Under the pieces are notes generated by a model. That model saw nothing but the letters and a program-made list of their open reading frames with translations, did no database searches and was not told the origin of the DNA. The position numbers and the translations under genes were made by a program. Shown piece by piece: positions 1 to 6,181 of a DNA stretch of 7,151 bases (the first letter of the stretch is position 1; each line of letters begins with the position of its first letter). Origin of the DNA: an uncultured Prevotella sp. (lineage in GTDB: Bacteria > Bacteroidota > Bacteroidia > Bacteroidales > Bacteroidaceae); NCBI GenBank assembly GCA_934230965.1, contig CAKQFW010000104.1, positions 1-7,151 on the forward strand, written 5' to 3'.

Positions 1-491
1 GCGCCATTGAGGTGATAGAGCTGAACCGCAAGGGCGAGAAGCCCCTATCGCTGCTTGAGAACGGCAAGATAAAAGAACCCTCTAAGCCCATCGACCTCTT
101 GGCCGATGCCGACATTAGCCGCTTCGACAAGTCGAAAAAGAAGAAAAAGAGCAAGAATAGAGAAGGCAACCGTCAAGGCAAGCCGCAACAAAGAGGCGCA
201 CAAAACCAAGGCCAACAGCCTAAGGTAGTCCCCCAACAAGGACAGAACCCAGGTCAAGAACAAGGGCAGAACCAAGGTCAAGGCCCAAGACAAAACCAAG
301 GACAGGGTCTAGGTCAGAAGCCAAGACAACGCCAAGGCAGACCTCAGAGCGGACGTCCCAGAGCAAGAGGCGCCGAACACAACGCGCCTAACGCAGCAAA
401 TAACGCACCTAACGCAGCAAATAACGCGCCTAACGCAGCAAATAACGCGCCCAACGCAGGGCATACGCCCAACGGTGCCGACCAAGCTTAA
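1..491 (+). CDS. ricT: RicT-like PSP1-domain protein, C-terminal part (5' end outside window)
   Basis: The reading frame is open from the left edge to TAA at 489-491. The GTG at 12-14 is an internal valine codon, because the frame continues upstream as A-I-E-V-I-E-L-N-R-K-G. That stretch resembles the end of the PSP1 domain in Bacteroidota RicT/YaaT homologues, which often finish with a V-x-E-I-I-x-L-N-x-x-G-x-K-P pattern. After about 40 visible residues the protein becomes low-complexity: a lysine run (about residues 40-50 counted from the GTG), a Gln/Gly/Asn section with 12-residue repeats, an Arg/Pro/Gly section, and four 7-residue NAPNAAN-like repeats just before the stop. The tail is therefore long, basic and probably disordered. 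In Bacillus, RicT works with RicA and RicF on RNase Y-dependent mRNA processing; the role in Bacteroidota is not established. The family call rests on a short visible piece and on the adjacent gldH, which commonly follows this gene in the phylum. Confidence 0.65.
   Translation, partial: AIEVIELNRKGEKPLSLLENGKIKEPSKPIDLLADADISRFDKSKKKKKSKNREGNRQGKPQQRGAQNQGQQPKVVPQQGQNPGQEQGQNQGQGPRQNQGQGLGQKPRQRQGRPQSGRPRARGAEHNAPNAANNAPNAANNAPNAANNAPNAGHTPNGADQA
237..332 (+). repeat. Degenerate Gln/Gly-rich coding repeat in the RicT-like tail
   Basis: Two adjacent 36-bp units (261-296 and 297-332) encode the related 12-mers QGQNQGQGPRQN and QGQGLGQKPRQR. A shorter 24-bp unit (237-260, QGQNPGQE) precedes them. 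All units are in frame and share CAAGG(A/G)CAG at their start. Divergence between units suggests old or selected repeats, not a recent duplication. Confidence 0.7.
381..464 (+). repeat. 21-bp in-frame tandem repeat, four units (NAPNAAN)
   Basis: Units lie at 381-401, 402-422, 423-443 and 444-464. The first three each encode NAPNAAN and differ by a single base (GCG versus GCA in the second codon). The fourth diverges at its end and encodes NAPNAGH. Because 21 is a multiple of three, gain or loss of a unit would change protein length without shifting the frame. The array sits right at the C-terminus of the RicT-like protein, eight codons before its stop. Confidence 0.93.
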
Positions 492-506
492 CCCCACACA
501 CGAGCT

Positions 507-974
507 ATGAAAAAGAGTCTTTGGCAATGGGCAGGAGCGACATTGTTGCTCACCCTGCTTGCAGCCTGCATTGGCGATAAGGTGTATTACAGCTACGACC
601 ACACGCCCCTGAATGGCTGGGAGAAGAACGACACGCTAATCTTCAGCGTGCCAAAGATGCAGGCCGAGGGTATGTATAAAAGCCATTTGCTGCTGCGTGT
701 GAGCCAAGCATACCCCTTTATGAGCCTTGCGCTGATTGTGGAGCAAACAGTATTGCCGTCGAACCAGACGCATACCGACACGCTGAAATGCCGCCTCATT
801 GACGAGAAGGGGCAGACAAAAGGCCAAGGTTTGAACTATTATCAGTATACGTTCCCCATCAACAGCATGCGTCTGCATGCGGGCGACTCGCTACAGATAA
901 AGGTTCGTCATGATATGAAACGCGAAATTCTGCCTGGCGTAAGCGACATTGGTATACAGATAACACACCAGTAA
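507..974 (+). CDS. gldH: GldH-family lipoprotein
   Basis: This is a 155-residue protein, the usual GldH length. It starts with a lipoprotein signal peptide: MKK, a hydrophobic core, then the lipobox L18-A19-A20-C21, so Cys21 should be the lipidated first residue of the mature protein. The body matches the GldH pattern: a Y-x-x-Y segment after the cysteine, W-x-K-x-D followed by F-x-V, the sequence YPFMSLALIV near residue 70, DTL followed by an L-x-D-x-x-G block, and a closing segment of the type GVSDIGIQI. In Flavobacterium johnsoniae GldH is needed for gliding and type IX secretion-related functions, but homologues are widespread in non-gliding Bacteroidota, where the role is unclear. The start is 15 bp after the ricT-like stop, so the two genes are probably cotranscribed. 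No Shine-Dalgarno sequence precedes the ATG. Only one acidic residue (Asp24) follows the cysteine, so the classic surface-export signal of Bacteroidota lipoproteins is weak, and a periplasm-facing location is possible. Confidence 0.83.
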   Translation: MKKSLWQWAGATLLLTLLAACIGDKVYYSYDHTPLNGWEKNDTLIFSVPKMQAEGMYKSHLLLRVSQAYPFMSLALIVEQTVLPSNQTHTDTLKCRLIDEKGQTKGQGLNYYQYTFPINSMRLHAGDSLQIKVRHDMKREILPGVSDIGIQITHQ

Positions 975-1046
975 CAGATTAATAATGACCATAAGGCTAT
1001 GTTGCCACGCTCTAACGTGAGACGTACAGCAAAGCCTCTAAACACT

Positions 1047-1087
1047 AAAAAGGCTGCACTCAGATAACAATGAGTACAGCCTTTTTT
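1047..1087. terminator. Probable bidirectional intrinsic terminator between gldH and rodA
   Basis: The arms 1047-1061 and 1072-1086 can pair over 15 positions with one C-A mismatch (1057/1076), around a 10-nt loop. The upper stem includes a GC-containing block (GGCTG/CAGCC). On the + strand the hairpin ends in six T residues (1082-1087), suited to ending the ricT-gldH transcript. On the minus strand the other arm gives a run of five T residues, suited to ending the mre-mrdA-rodA transcript. It lies in the middle of the convergent spacer. Confidence 0.85.
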
Positions 1088-1153
1088 GCGTTTATCACAT
1101 TTTACATTTGCATGCATATTGCGTTTATCACAATTTACAATCGCATGCATATT
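1088..1153. repeat. 33-bp tandem repeat, two copies, in the rodA 3' untranslated region
   Basis: Copies at 1088-1120 and 1121-1153 are 33 bp each and match at 30 of 33 positions. Each contains a GCATGC palindrome near its end. A degenerate third unit can be aligned at about 1154-1184, overlapping the rodA stop codon and the last rodA codons. The repeats lie between rodA and its terminator, so they would be transcribed as part of the rodA 3' untranslated region. The rest of the 975-1166 spacer, apart from the terminator, shows no gene. Confidence 0.9.
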
Positions 1154-1166
1154 GCTTTTATTACTA

Positions 1167-2636
1167 TTACGTCTGCACCATATTGCGGCCCGCGTCAATG
1201 CGCAAGAAGATGAACAGCAAGATGGTGAAGCCCCATAACGACGAGCCTCCATAGCTAAAGAAGGGCAGCGGAATACCAATAACTGGCGTCAATCCCAGCA
1301 CCATTCCCACATTAATAAACACGTGAAAGAGGAACACACTCATCACACAATAGCCATAGATACGCCCGAAGGCGAAAGGTTGTCGTTCGGCCAAATGAAT
1401 AAGCCTCAAGATAAGAGCCAAGAACAGCAGCAATACGGCTGCCGACCCCAAGAAGCCTTCTTCCTCACCCACAGTGCAGAAGATAAAGTCGGTATCTTGC
1501 TCGGGCACAAACTTCAGTTTTGTTTGCGTTCCATTTAAAAAGCCTTTGCCTTGCAATCCGCCCGAACCAATAGCAATCTCGCTTTGGTGTACGTTATATC
1601 CAGCGCCCGAAATGTCTTCGTCAAGACCCAACAACACGTTGATACGCACACGCTGATGCGGCTGCATTACATCGTTCAGCACATAGTTGGCCGAATAAAA
1701 AAACACGATAGAGCCTAACGAGAAGAGCAAAATATAGAGATAATTGCGCAAGCGTGAGCCCAACCACTGCAGCAGCAAAAACACTATCAACAGCGCGCAC
1801 ACCACACACTGCACGATTACCACATCGAAGGGGATGACAAACTCGGCAAACAGCACCGCCAGCACCGTAGCGCCCAAAGTATAGGCCAAGATAAGTATGG
1901 TTTGTCGGCGGTTGTTACAATAAACATCTACCATACAGGCCGAAAACACCTGCACCAGCAGCAACACCACAAAGGTGCCCACCGAGGTAGGTGTATCAAA
2001 CAGCAACACATCGGCATACTTAATGCCCACCACAAAATAAATAACCATGGCCACACCCGTAAACAATATGCTGCCAGGCATGCCTTCGCGATACAACATG
2101 AGCGAGAAGGCCAGATAAACCAATGCCGATCCTGTTTCGCGCTGCCCTACAATGCACAACATGGGCAACAAGATGATGCCACAAGCCGCGGCAAAGTGGT
2201 GCCAATTGTGTATAGAGAAATTGTAAGCACTCATCAGTTTGGCTAAGGCCAACGCCGTTGCAAACTTACCAAACTCGGCAGGCTGTAGGCGCAAAGGCCC
2301 TAAAACCAGCCACGAGTGCGAGCCCTTGATATCGTGAGGATTGAAGATTGTGGCAAAGAGCAGCAATATCAGTATGCCATAGATGACGAAGGATAGCGAG
2401 TCGAGAAACTTGAAGTCGAGCATCAAGATCACGAAGCCCAAACAAATTGACGTGCCTATCCAGATAATCTGCATGCCCGAGCGTGTGCCAAGGCTAAAGA
2501 TATCGTTGTCGCCATACGTGTAGCTGGCACCACACACGCTAATCCAGCCAAAGACCAGCAGGGCCAGGTATAGAAAAATGGTTACCCAGTCGAGCGATCG
2601 CAAGATGCTATTATTTCCGTTTGTTGGTTGTGCCAT
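1167..2636 (-). CDS. rodA: RodA, SEDS-family peptidoglycan glycosyltransferase of the elongasome
   Basis: RodA polymerises lipid II into glycan strands in the inner membrane, paired with PBP2. The 489-residue protein is strongly hydrophobic. SEDS hallmarks run in order: KGSHSW (104-109) followed by LQPAEFGK (117-124), the QRETGSALV segment (165-173) in place of the more usual QPDLGT type, IAIGSGGLQGKGFLNGTQ (354-371), the segment around DTDFIF with catalytic Asp383 (equivalent to E. coli Asp262), GEEEGFLG (390-397), and IPLPFFSYGGSS (455-466). Most RodA proteins are about 370-400 residues; here the distance between the QRETGS segment and the HQRV segment (327-330) is about 100 residues longer than in E. 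coli, filled with additional hydrophobic stretches. The ATG at 2636-2634 starts 9 bp after the mrdA stop, so translation may be coupled. The gene ends with four in-frame stops in a row, TAA-TAG-TAA-TAA. It is the last gene of the cluster. Confidence 0.96.
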   Translation of the reverse strand: MAQPTNGNNSILRSLDWVTIFLYLALLVFGWISVCGASYTYGDNDIFSLGTRSGMQIIWIGTSICLGFVILMLDFKFLDSLSFVIYGILILLLFATIFNPHDIKGSHSWLVLGPLRLQPAEFGKFATALALAKLMSAYNFSIHNWHHFAAACGIILLPMLCIVGQRETGSALVYLAFSLMLYREGMPGSILFTGVAMVIYFVVGIKYADVLLFDTPTSVGTFVVLLLVQVFSACMVDVYCNNRRQTILILAYTLGATVLAVLFAEFVIPFDVVIVQCVVCALLIVFLLLQWLGSRLRNYLYILLFSLGSIVFFYSANYVLNDVMQPHQRVRINVLLGLDEDISGAGYNVHQSEIAIGSGGLQGKGFLNGTQTKLKFVPEQDTDFIFCTVGEEEGFLGSAAVLLLFLALILRLIHLAERQPFAFGRIYGYCVMSVFLFHVFINVGMVLGLTPVIGIPLPFFSYGGSSLWGFTILLFIFLRIDAGRNMVQT

Positions 2637-2645
2637 AACTTGTTA

Positions 2646-4721
2646 TTACTGTTTACTTTCAATGCGAATGGGCTCTTTGCGTGGTTTTGCCACAGCCGCA
2701 TTGCCCTTCACATTTTTTGCATTCTTCGCGTTTTTACCTTTCACTTTAGCCTTAGCGGCCTCTTTAGCCATTTGTTTTTTCTTTGCTGCCTCTACGGCCT
2801 TAGCCTGTGCAGCCTTTTCTTTGGCAGCCTTTTCCTTTGCTTCTTTCGCCTTTTCCTTGGCCGACTTTTGTTCAACAAAGCGAGCGCCATAGCCTATGCG
2901 TCGTTTCTGCATTTCGGCAGCTTGAGCCTCGCTGGCGGGCGACAGTTTGCCATGTAGATATTGTTCCATCATCAGTCCGCCTATAGGCACGCCATAGTCG
3001 GCACCCCATCCACCATTTTCTACATACACCGCAATGGCTATTTTCGGTTTGTTCATAGGAGCAAAGCCCATAAACACCGAGTGGTCGTGGCCACGGTTCT
3101 GCGCAGTACCCGTCTTACCACATGCCTCAAAATCATACTGGGCCAAACGTCGACAGGTGCCTTTCAAGGCCGACGAGCGCATGCCCGCCACCACATAGTC
3201 GTAGGCACGAGCCGATGCCTTGGAATGATGGCGACGTGTATATAGTGTGTCGAGGGGTTCGCCCTTCACCTTACGCACCACGTGTGGCACATAATAATAG
3301 CCACGGTTGGCAATGGTGGCGCCCAGATTGGCTATCTGAAGCGGTGTAAGCGTTACCTCGCCCTGTCCGATAGAGATACTGATAATGGTAAGTCCGTTCC
3401 ACGATCCATGATAGTTGCGATCGTAATAGTCGGCATTAGGTATCATGCCTCGCTTTTCGCCTGGCAGGTCAATGCCCAACTTATAGCCGAAGCCCATGCT
3501 CACCATATAGTCGCGCCACGTGGTCATGGCATCTTGCACGTTGCGATATCGCTTGCGGTTGCCCATCATATAATAGAGGCCCCAGCAGAAGTAGCCGTTG
3601 CACGAGGTGCTAAGCGCGTCGACCAAGGCGATAGGCGCAGGATGCGAGTGGCAGCCCACATGCAGACCACGATAATAGAAGCCGCGATGACAGGGGAATG
3701 CCGTGCCAGGCGTAACGATACCCTCGCTCAAGAACGTAAGGGCTTGCGAGGTTTTAAACGTTGAACCCGGAGGATACAAACCCATGATGCTGCGGTTAAG
3801 CAACGGCTTCCATAAGTCGTGTTGCAGCATACGGTGGCTTTTTCCGCGCGAGCGTCCCACCATGATGCGGGGGTCGTAGGTAGGCGACGATACCATAGCC
3901 AGCACCTCGCCCGTTGAGGGCTCAATGGCCACAATACTGCCTATCTTGCCTTCGAGCAAGCGCTCGCCCAACGCCTGGAGATTAAGGTCGATACTGAGGG
4001 TGAGGTCCTTACCCGCCACAGGTCGGCGGTCGTACTTGCCATTTAGATATTTTCCTTGAATACGTCCGCGAGCGTCGCGCAGCAATATCTGCACACCTTT
4101 CTCGCCACGTAGCTCCTTTTCATAATATTTTTCAATACCCAACTTGCCTATATAATCGCCTGGCTGATAGTAAGGGTCGTCTTCAATATCGCTTGGCGAC
4201 ACCTCGCCCACATCGCCCAGCACGTGTGCGGCATAAGGATACTGATACTGGCGTATGCTGCGACGTTGCACATAGAAGCCGGGAAAGCGGAATATTTTTT
4301 CTTGAAAGACAGAAAACTCTTGGTTTGAGAGTTGGCTCATGAACAACTGCTGTGTGAAGCGCGAATAGCCGGGGTTCTTGCGCCGGTCTTTAATGTCGTT
4401 CATACGCTTGATAAAAAACTCTTTAGTGATGCCCAACGACTGGCAGAAGTCGAGGGTGTCGAGGCGTCCGCTCTCCTCGTTCATCACCACCATAATGTCG
4501 TAGGCGGGCTGGTTGTATACCAGCAGTTTACCATTACGGTCGGTAATGGCGCCACGCGACGGATACTCTACCTTTTTCAGAAACGCGTTACTGTCGGCGT
4601 TCTTCTTATAGTCGTCGCTCATCAGCTGGAGCGTAAACAAGCGCACCAGATAAATGAAGACGATGACAATAGCCACACCGCCAATGACGTAACGTCGGTT
4701 CTCAAGGTTGAAATCCTTCAT
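2646..4721 (-). CDS. mrdA: Penicillin-binding protein 2, elongasome DD-transpeptidase
   Basis: PBP2 is a class B penicillin-binding protein that crosslinks the glycan made by RodA. It is 691 residues long. An N-terminal membrane anchor spans about residues 11-33. The pedestal/dimerisation region follows, with the R1-type motif SRGAITDRNGKLL (55-67) and the HVLGDVGE segment (166-173). The transpeptidase domain runs from about 240 to 590 with all three active-site motifs: Ser320-Thr-Phe-Lys323 (nucleophile, in PPGSTFK), Ser373-Cys-Asn375, and Lys536-Thr-Gly538 followed by TAQ. After about residue 615 comes an unusual 75-residue tail made almost only of Lys, Ala and Glu, then Asn/Lys repeats, ending RIESKQ. 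Without it the protein has the usual family length. A Cys/His cluster (C344, H345, C357, H358, H360, C374) sits between the first two active-site motifs. The gene starts 57 bp after mreD and stops 9 bp before rodA. The ATG at 4721-4719 is chosen because the anchor follows directly. Confidence 0.96.
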   Translation of the reverse strand: MKDFNLENRRYVIGGVAIVIVFIYLVRLFTLQLMSDDYKKNADSNAFLKKVEYPSRGAITDRNGKLLVYNQPAYDIMVVMNEESGRLDTLDFCQSLGITKEFFIKRMNDIKDRRKNPGYSRFTQQLFMSQLSNQEFSVFQEKIFRFPGFYVQRRSIRQYQYPYAAHVLGDVGEVSPSDIEDDPYYQPGDYIGKLGIEKYYEKELRGEKGVQILLRDARGRIQGKYLNGKYDRRPVAGKDLTLSIDLNLQALGERLLEGKIGSIVAIEPSTGEVLAMVSSPTYDPRIMVGRSRGKSHRMLQHDLWKPLLNRSIMGLYPPGSTFKTSQALTFLSEGIVTPGTAFPCHRGFYYRGLHVGCHSHPAPIALVDALSTSCNGYFCWGLYYMMGNRKRYRNVQDAMTTWRDYMVSMGFGYKLGIDLPGEKRGMIPNADYYDRNYHGSWNGLTIISISIGQGEVTLTPLQIANLGATIANRGYYYVPHVVRKVKGEPLDTLYTRRHHSKASARAYDYVVAGMRSSALKGTCRRLAQYDFEACGKTGTAQNRGHDHSVFMGFAPMNKPKIAIAVYVENGGWGADYGVPIGGLMMEQYLHGKLSPASEAQAAEMQKRRIGYGARFVEQKSAKEKAKEAKEKAAKEKAAQAKAVEAAKKKQMAKEAAKAKVKGKNAKNAKNVKGNAAVAKPRKEPIRIESKQ

Positions 4722-4750
4722 CTGCTAAAAATCTTGCTATCTATAATATA

Positions 4751-4767
4751 TAAAAAGGTGTAATGTT
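4751..4767 (-). other. Spacer motif upstream of mrdA, shared with the mreC leader
   Basis: On the coding (minus) strand this reads AACATTACACCTTTTTA. The mreB-mreC spacer has AACATTCAGCACCTTTTTA at 6203-6185, which is the same 5' and 3' blocks with a 2-nt length difference in the middle. The motif ends 29 nt before the mrdA ATG, and 19 nt before the mreC ATG in the other case. Its function is unknown; it could be a leader element, a remnant of duplication, or chance in A/T-rich spacers. Confidence 0.4.
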
Positions 4768-4778
4768 GGGTGGGGGAG

Positions 4779-5279
4779 TTATTTTCTTCTGAAATTGTCA
4801 ATCACCAATATCAAGACAAGGGTGAGCACCATGCTGCCCACCACCGAGGCCAGCCACTGCTGCCAATTAAAGAAATTGAAAGCTTCAAGCGTGAAGAACA
4901 ACAAACAGTGTATGGCTACGAGGACGAAGGCATAGAACGTATATTTCATCATACCCAGCGCACGGATAGAGGGGCGAAAGTCGTCGGCATAGTCTTGCTG
5001 TATGAACAGCGGCAAGAGGTAGGGTTGCAACAGGCCCACCACCGTCATTGAGGCAGCAGCCACTCCAGGGGTATCAGAGAAGATGTCGACGGTCAAGCCC
5101 ATGGCAAAGCACCACAGCAACGTGAGCCATCGTGGTTGATGCCGACGTATAGGCATGGCAAAATAAACATACAGCAAGGGCGTAGCATACCCAAACAGGT
5201 GTATATGGTTGAGCACCAGCACCTGTACGAGCAGCAAGACGATGAAGAACACTATGTTACGTATCCAGTCTAAACTCAT
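4779..5279 (-). CDS. mreD: MreD, membrane subunit of the elongasome
   Basis: MreD is a small polytopic inner-membrane protein that binds MreC and is part of the complex regulating the RodA-PBP2 synthase. The 166-residue product has the family size and about five hydrophobic segments: near 7-25, 29-43, 51-66, 73-92, 112-131 and 140-160, some possibly re-entrant. The most diagnostic part is GLTVDIFSDTPGVAAAS (61-77), which matches the MreD signature G-L-x-x-D with a following G-x-x-A. The chain ends with a basic cytoplasmic-type tail, NFRRK. Sequence conservation in MreD is generally low, so the gene order (between mreC and mrdA) carries much of the weight. The ATG at 5279-5277 lies 25 bp after the mreC stop, and no better upstream start is seen. 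Confidence 0.9.
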   Translation of the reverse strand: MSLDWIRNIVFFIVLLLVQVLVLNHIHLFGYATPLLYVYFAMPIRRHQPRWLTLLWCFAMGLTVDIFSDTPGVAAASMTVVGLLQPYLLPLFIQQDYADDFRPSIRALGMMKYTFYAFVLVAIHCLLFFTLEAFNFFNWQQWLASVVGSMVLTLVLILVIDNFRRK

Positions 5280-5304
5280 AGCTCAAAGAAAATAAATAAA
5301 AATA

Positions 5305-6165
5305 TCAGTTGCGCAGGCGCAACGAGTCGTTAGCAGCCTCGAGCAGCTTTACACGTTCAGCCACGGCAGCATCGGTGATGACACACACATCGCGCAGGTT
5401 TCCAAAGTCGGTGGTGAGTTTTATGCGAAGGCGAAACGATAGTCCGTTGGCCGAATTATACACGCGCATCACCTTGCCCACGAGCATGCCCGGAGGAAAG
5501 ACCGATGAATAGCCACTGGTAACGATAACGTCGCCAATGCGGAAGCGTGCATGTCGGGGAACATCGTCAAGGTAGGCCTCGTCGGGCACGCCACCCATCC
5601 AGTGCAGATAGCCAAAATAGCCACGGCCACGTATGGCACAACTAATGTTCGACTTTGAATTGAGCACGGGGATGACCACCGAATAATGGGCCGAGGTGAG
5701 GTAAACAATGCCCACAATGCCTGTGCCGCAAACCACACCCATATCTTTTTTCACGCCATCGGCCTCGCCTTTATCAATGGTGATAAAGTTGTTAAGGCGG
5801 TCGAGCGAACTGCTCACCACGCGGGCGGGCACCGATCGATAATGGTTTGTTTGGTTGTTTTGCAAGCGCTGCAGGTACGACGAGTCGGCCGTTGCCTCGG
5901 CATGTTCTTGTGCCATACGTGCCACCTCGCGTTCAAGATATACATTGCGTTGTGTGAGCTGGCGGTTCACCGTTACGAGCGAGAAATATTGGCCCACAGC
6001 GGCACTGGCCTCGTACACCCTTCCTGAAACGGCATTGGCCGACGAGAACCACACACTGCCCTGATAGCTGTTATATTTAAACAGCAACACGGCACTGATA
6101 ACCTCAAGTAGCACAAAAACGAACCAGTGGTTATGGCGTGCAAGAAAATCAAGAAGATTTCGCAT
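5305..6165 (-). CDS. mreC: MreC, periplasmic scaffold and activator of the elongasome
   Basis: MreC binds PBP2 in the periplasm and links it with MreD and the MreB filaments; it favours the active form of the synthase. The product is 286 residues from the ATG at 6165-6163. The frame could be extended 15 bp to a TTG, but the ATG gives MRNLLDFLARHNHW, the standard N-terminus of Bacteroidota MreC. A single membrane anchor covers about residues 14-30. A helical, probably coiled-coil stretch follows at about 62-104. The beta-barrel core then carries family motifs: NNFITIDKGEADGVKKDMGV (125-144), GTGIVGIV (147-154), and GDVIVTSGYSSVFPPGMLVG (211-230). A short charged helix (about 268-284) closes the protein, which ends with TGA. 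It sits 99 bp after mreB, behind a terminator-like hairpin, and 25 bp before mreD. Confidence 0.95.
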   Translation of the reverse strand: MRNLLDFLARHNHWFVFVLLEVISAVLLFKYNSYQGSVWFSSANAVSGRVYEASAAVGQYFSLVTVNRQLTQRNVYLEREVARMAQEHAEATADSSYLQRLQNNQTNHYRSVPARVVSSSLDRLNNFITIDKGEADGVKKDMGVVCGTGIVGIVYLTSAHYSVVIPVLNSKSNISCAIRGRGYFGYLHWMGGVPDEAYLDDVPRHARFRIGDVIVTSGYSSVFPPGMLVGKVMRVYNSANGLSFRLRIKLTTDFGNLRDVCVITDAAVAERVKLLEAANDSLRLRN

Positions 6166-6181
6166 AATTATTAAAAGCAAA

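Noticed and set aside
309..602. Minus-strand frame of 97 codons with a Cys/Val/Arg repeat opposite the NAPNAAN array
   Set aside because: Its repeat is only the reverse complement of the 21-bp coding array, and it runs across the gldH start. The + strand frame fits a known family and gene order.
908..1279. Minus-strand frame of 123 codons over the convergent spacer, including an 11-residue repeat
   Set aside because: It overlaps gldH and rodA ends in the wrong frame, and its internal repeat comes from the 33-bp DNA repeat, which is divisible by three. It also reads through the terminator.
3282..3764. Plus-strand frame of 160 codons antisense to mrdA
   Set aside because: Composition is rich in His, Ala and Val as expected from the complement of a coding sequence, and it lies wholly inside the transpeptidase domain of a clear PBP2.
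4722..4778. Possible promoter in the 57-bp mreD-mrdA spacer
   Set aside because: It is A/T-rich with a TATATATTATAG stretch, but neither the -7 TAnnTTTG nor the -33 TTTG element is present, so no promoter is called.
6166..6180. TTG start that would lengthen MreC by five residues
   Set aside because: The extra residues (MLLII) precede the standard MRNLL N-terminus, and the ATG at 6165-6163 is the better start.
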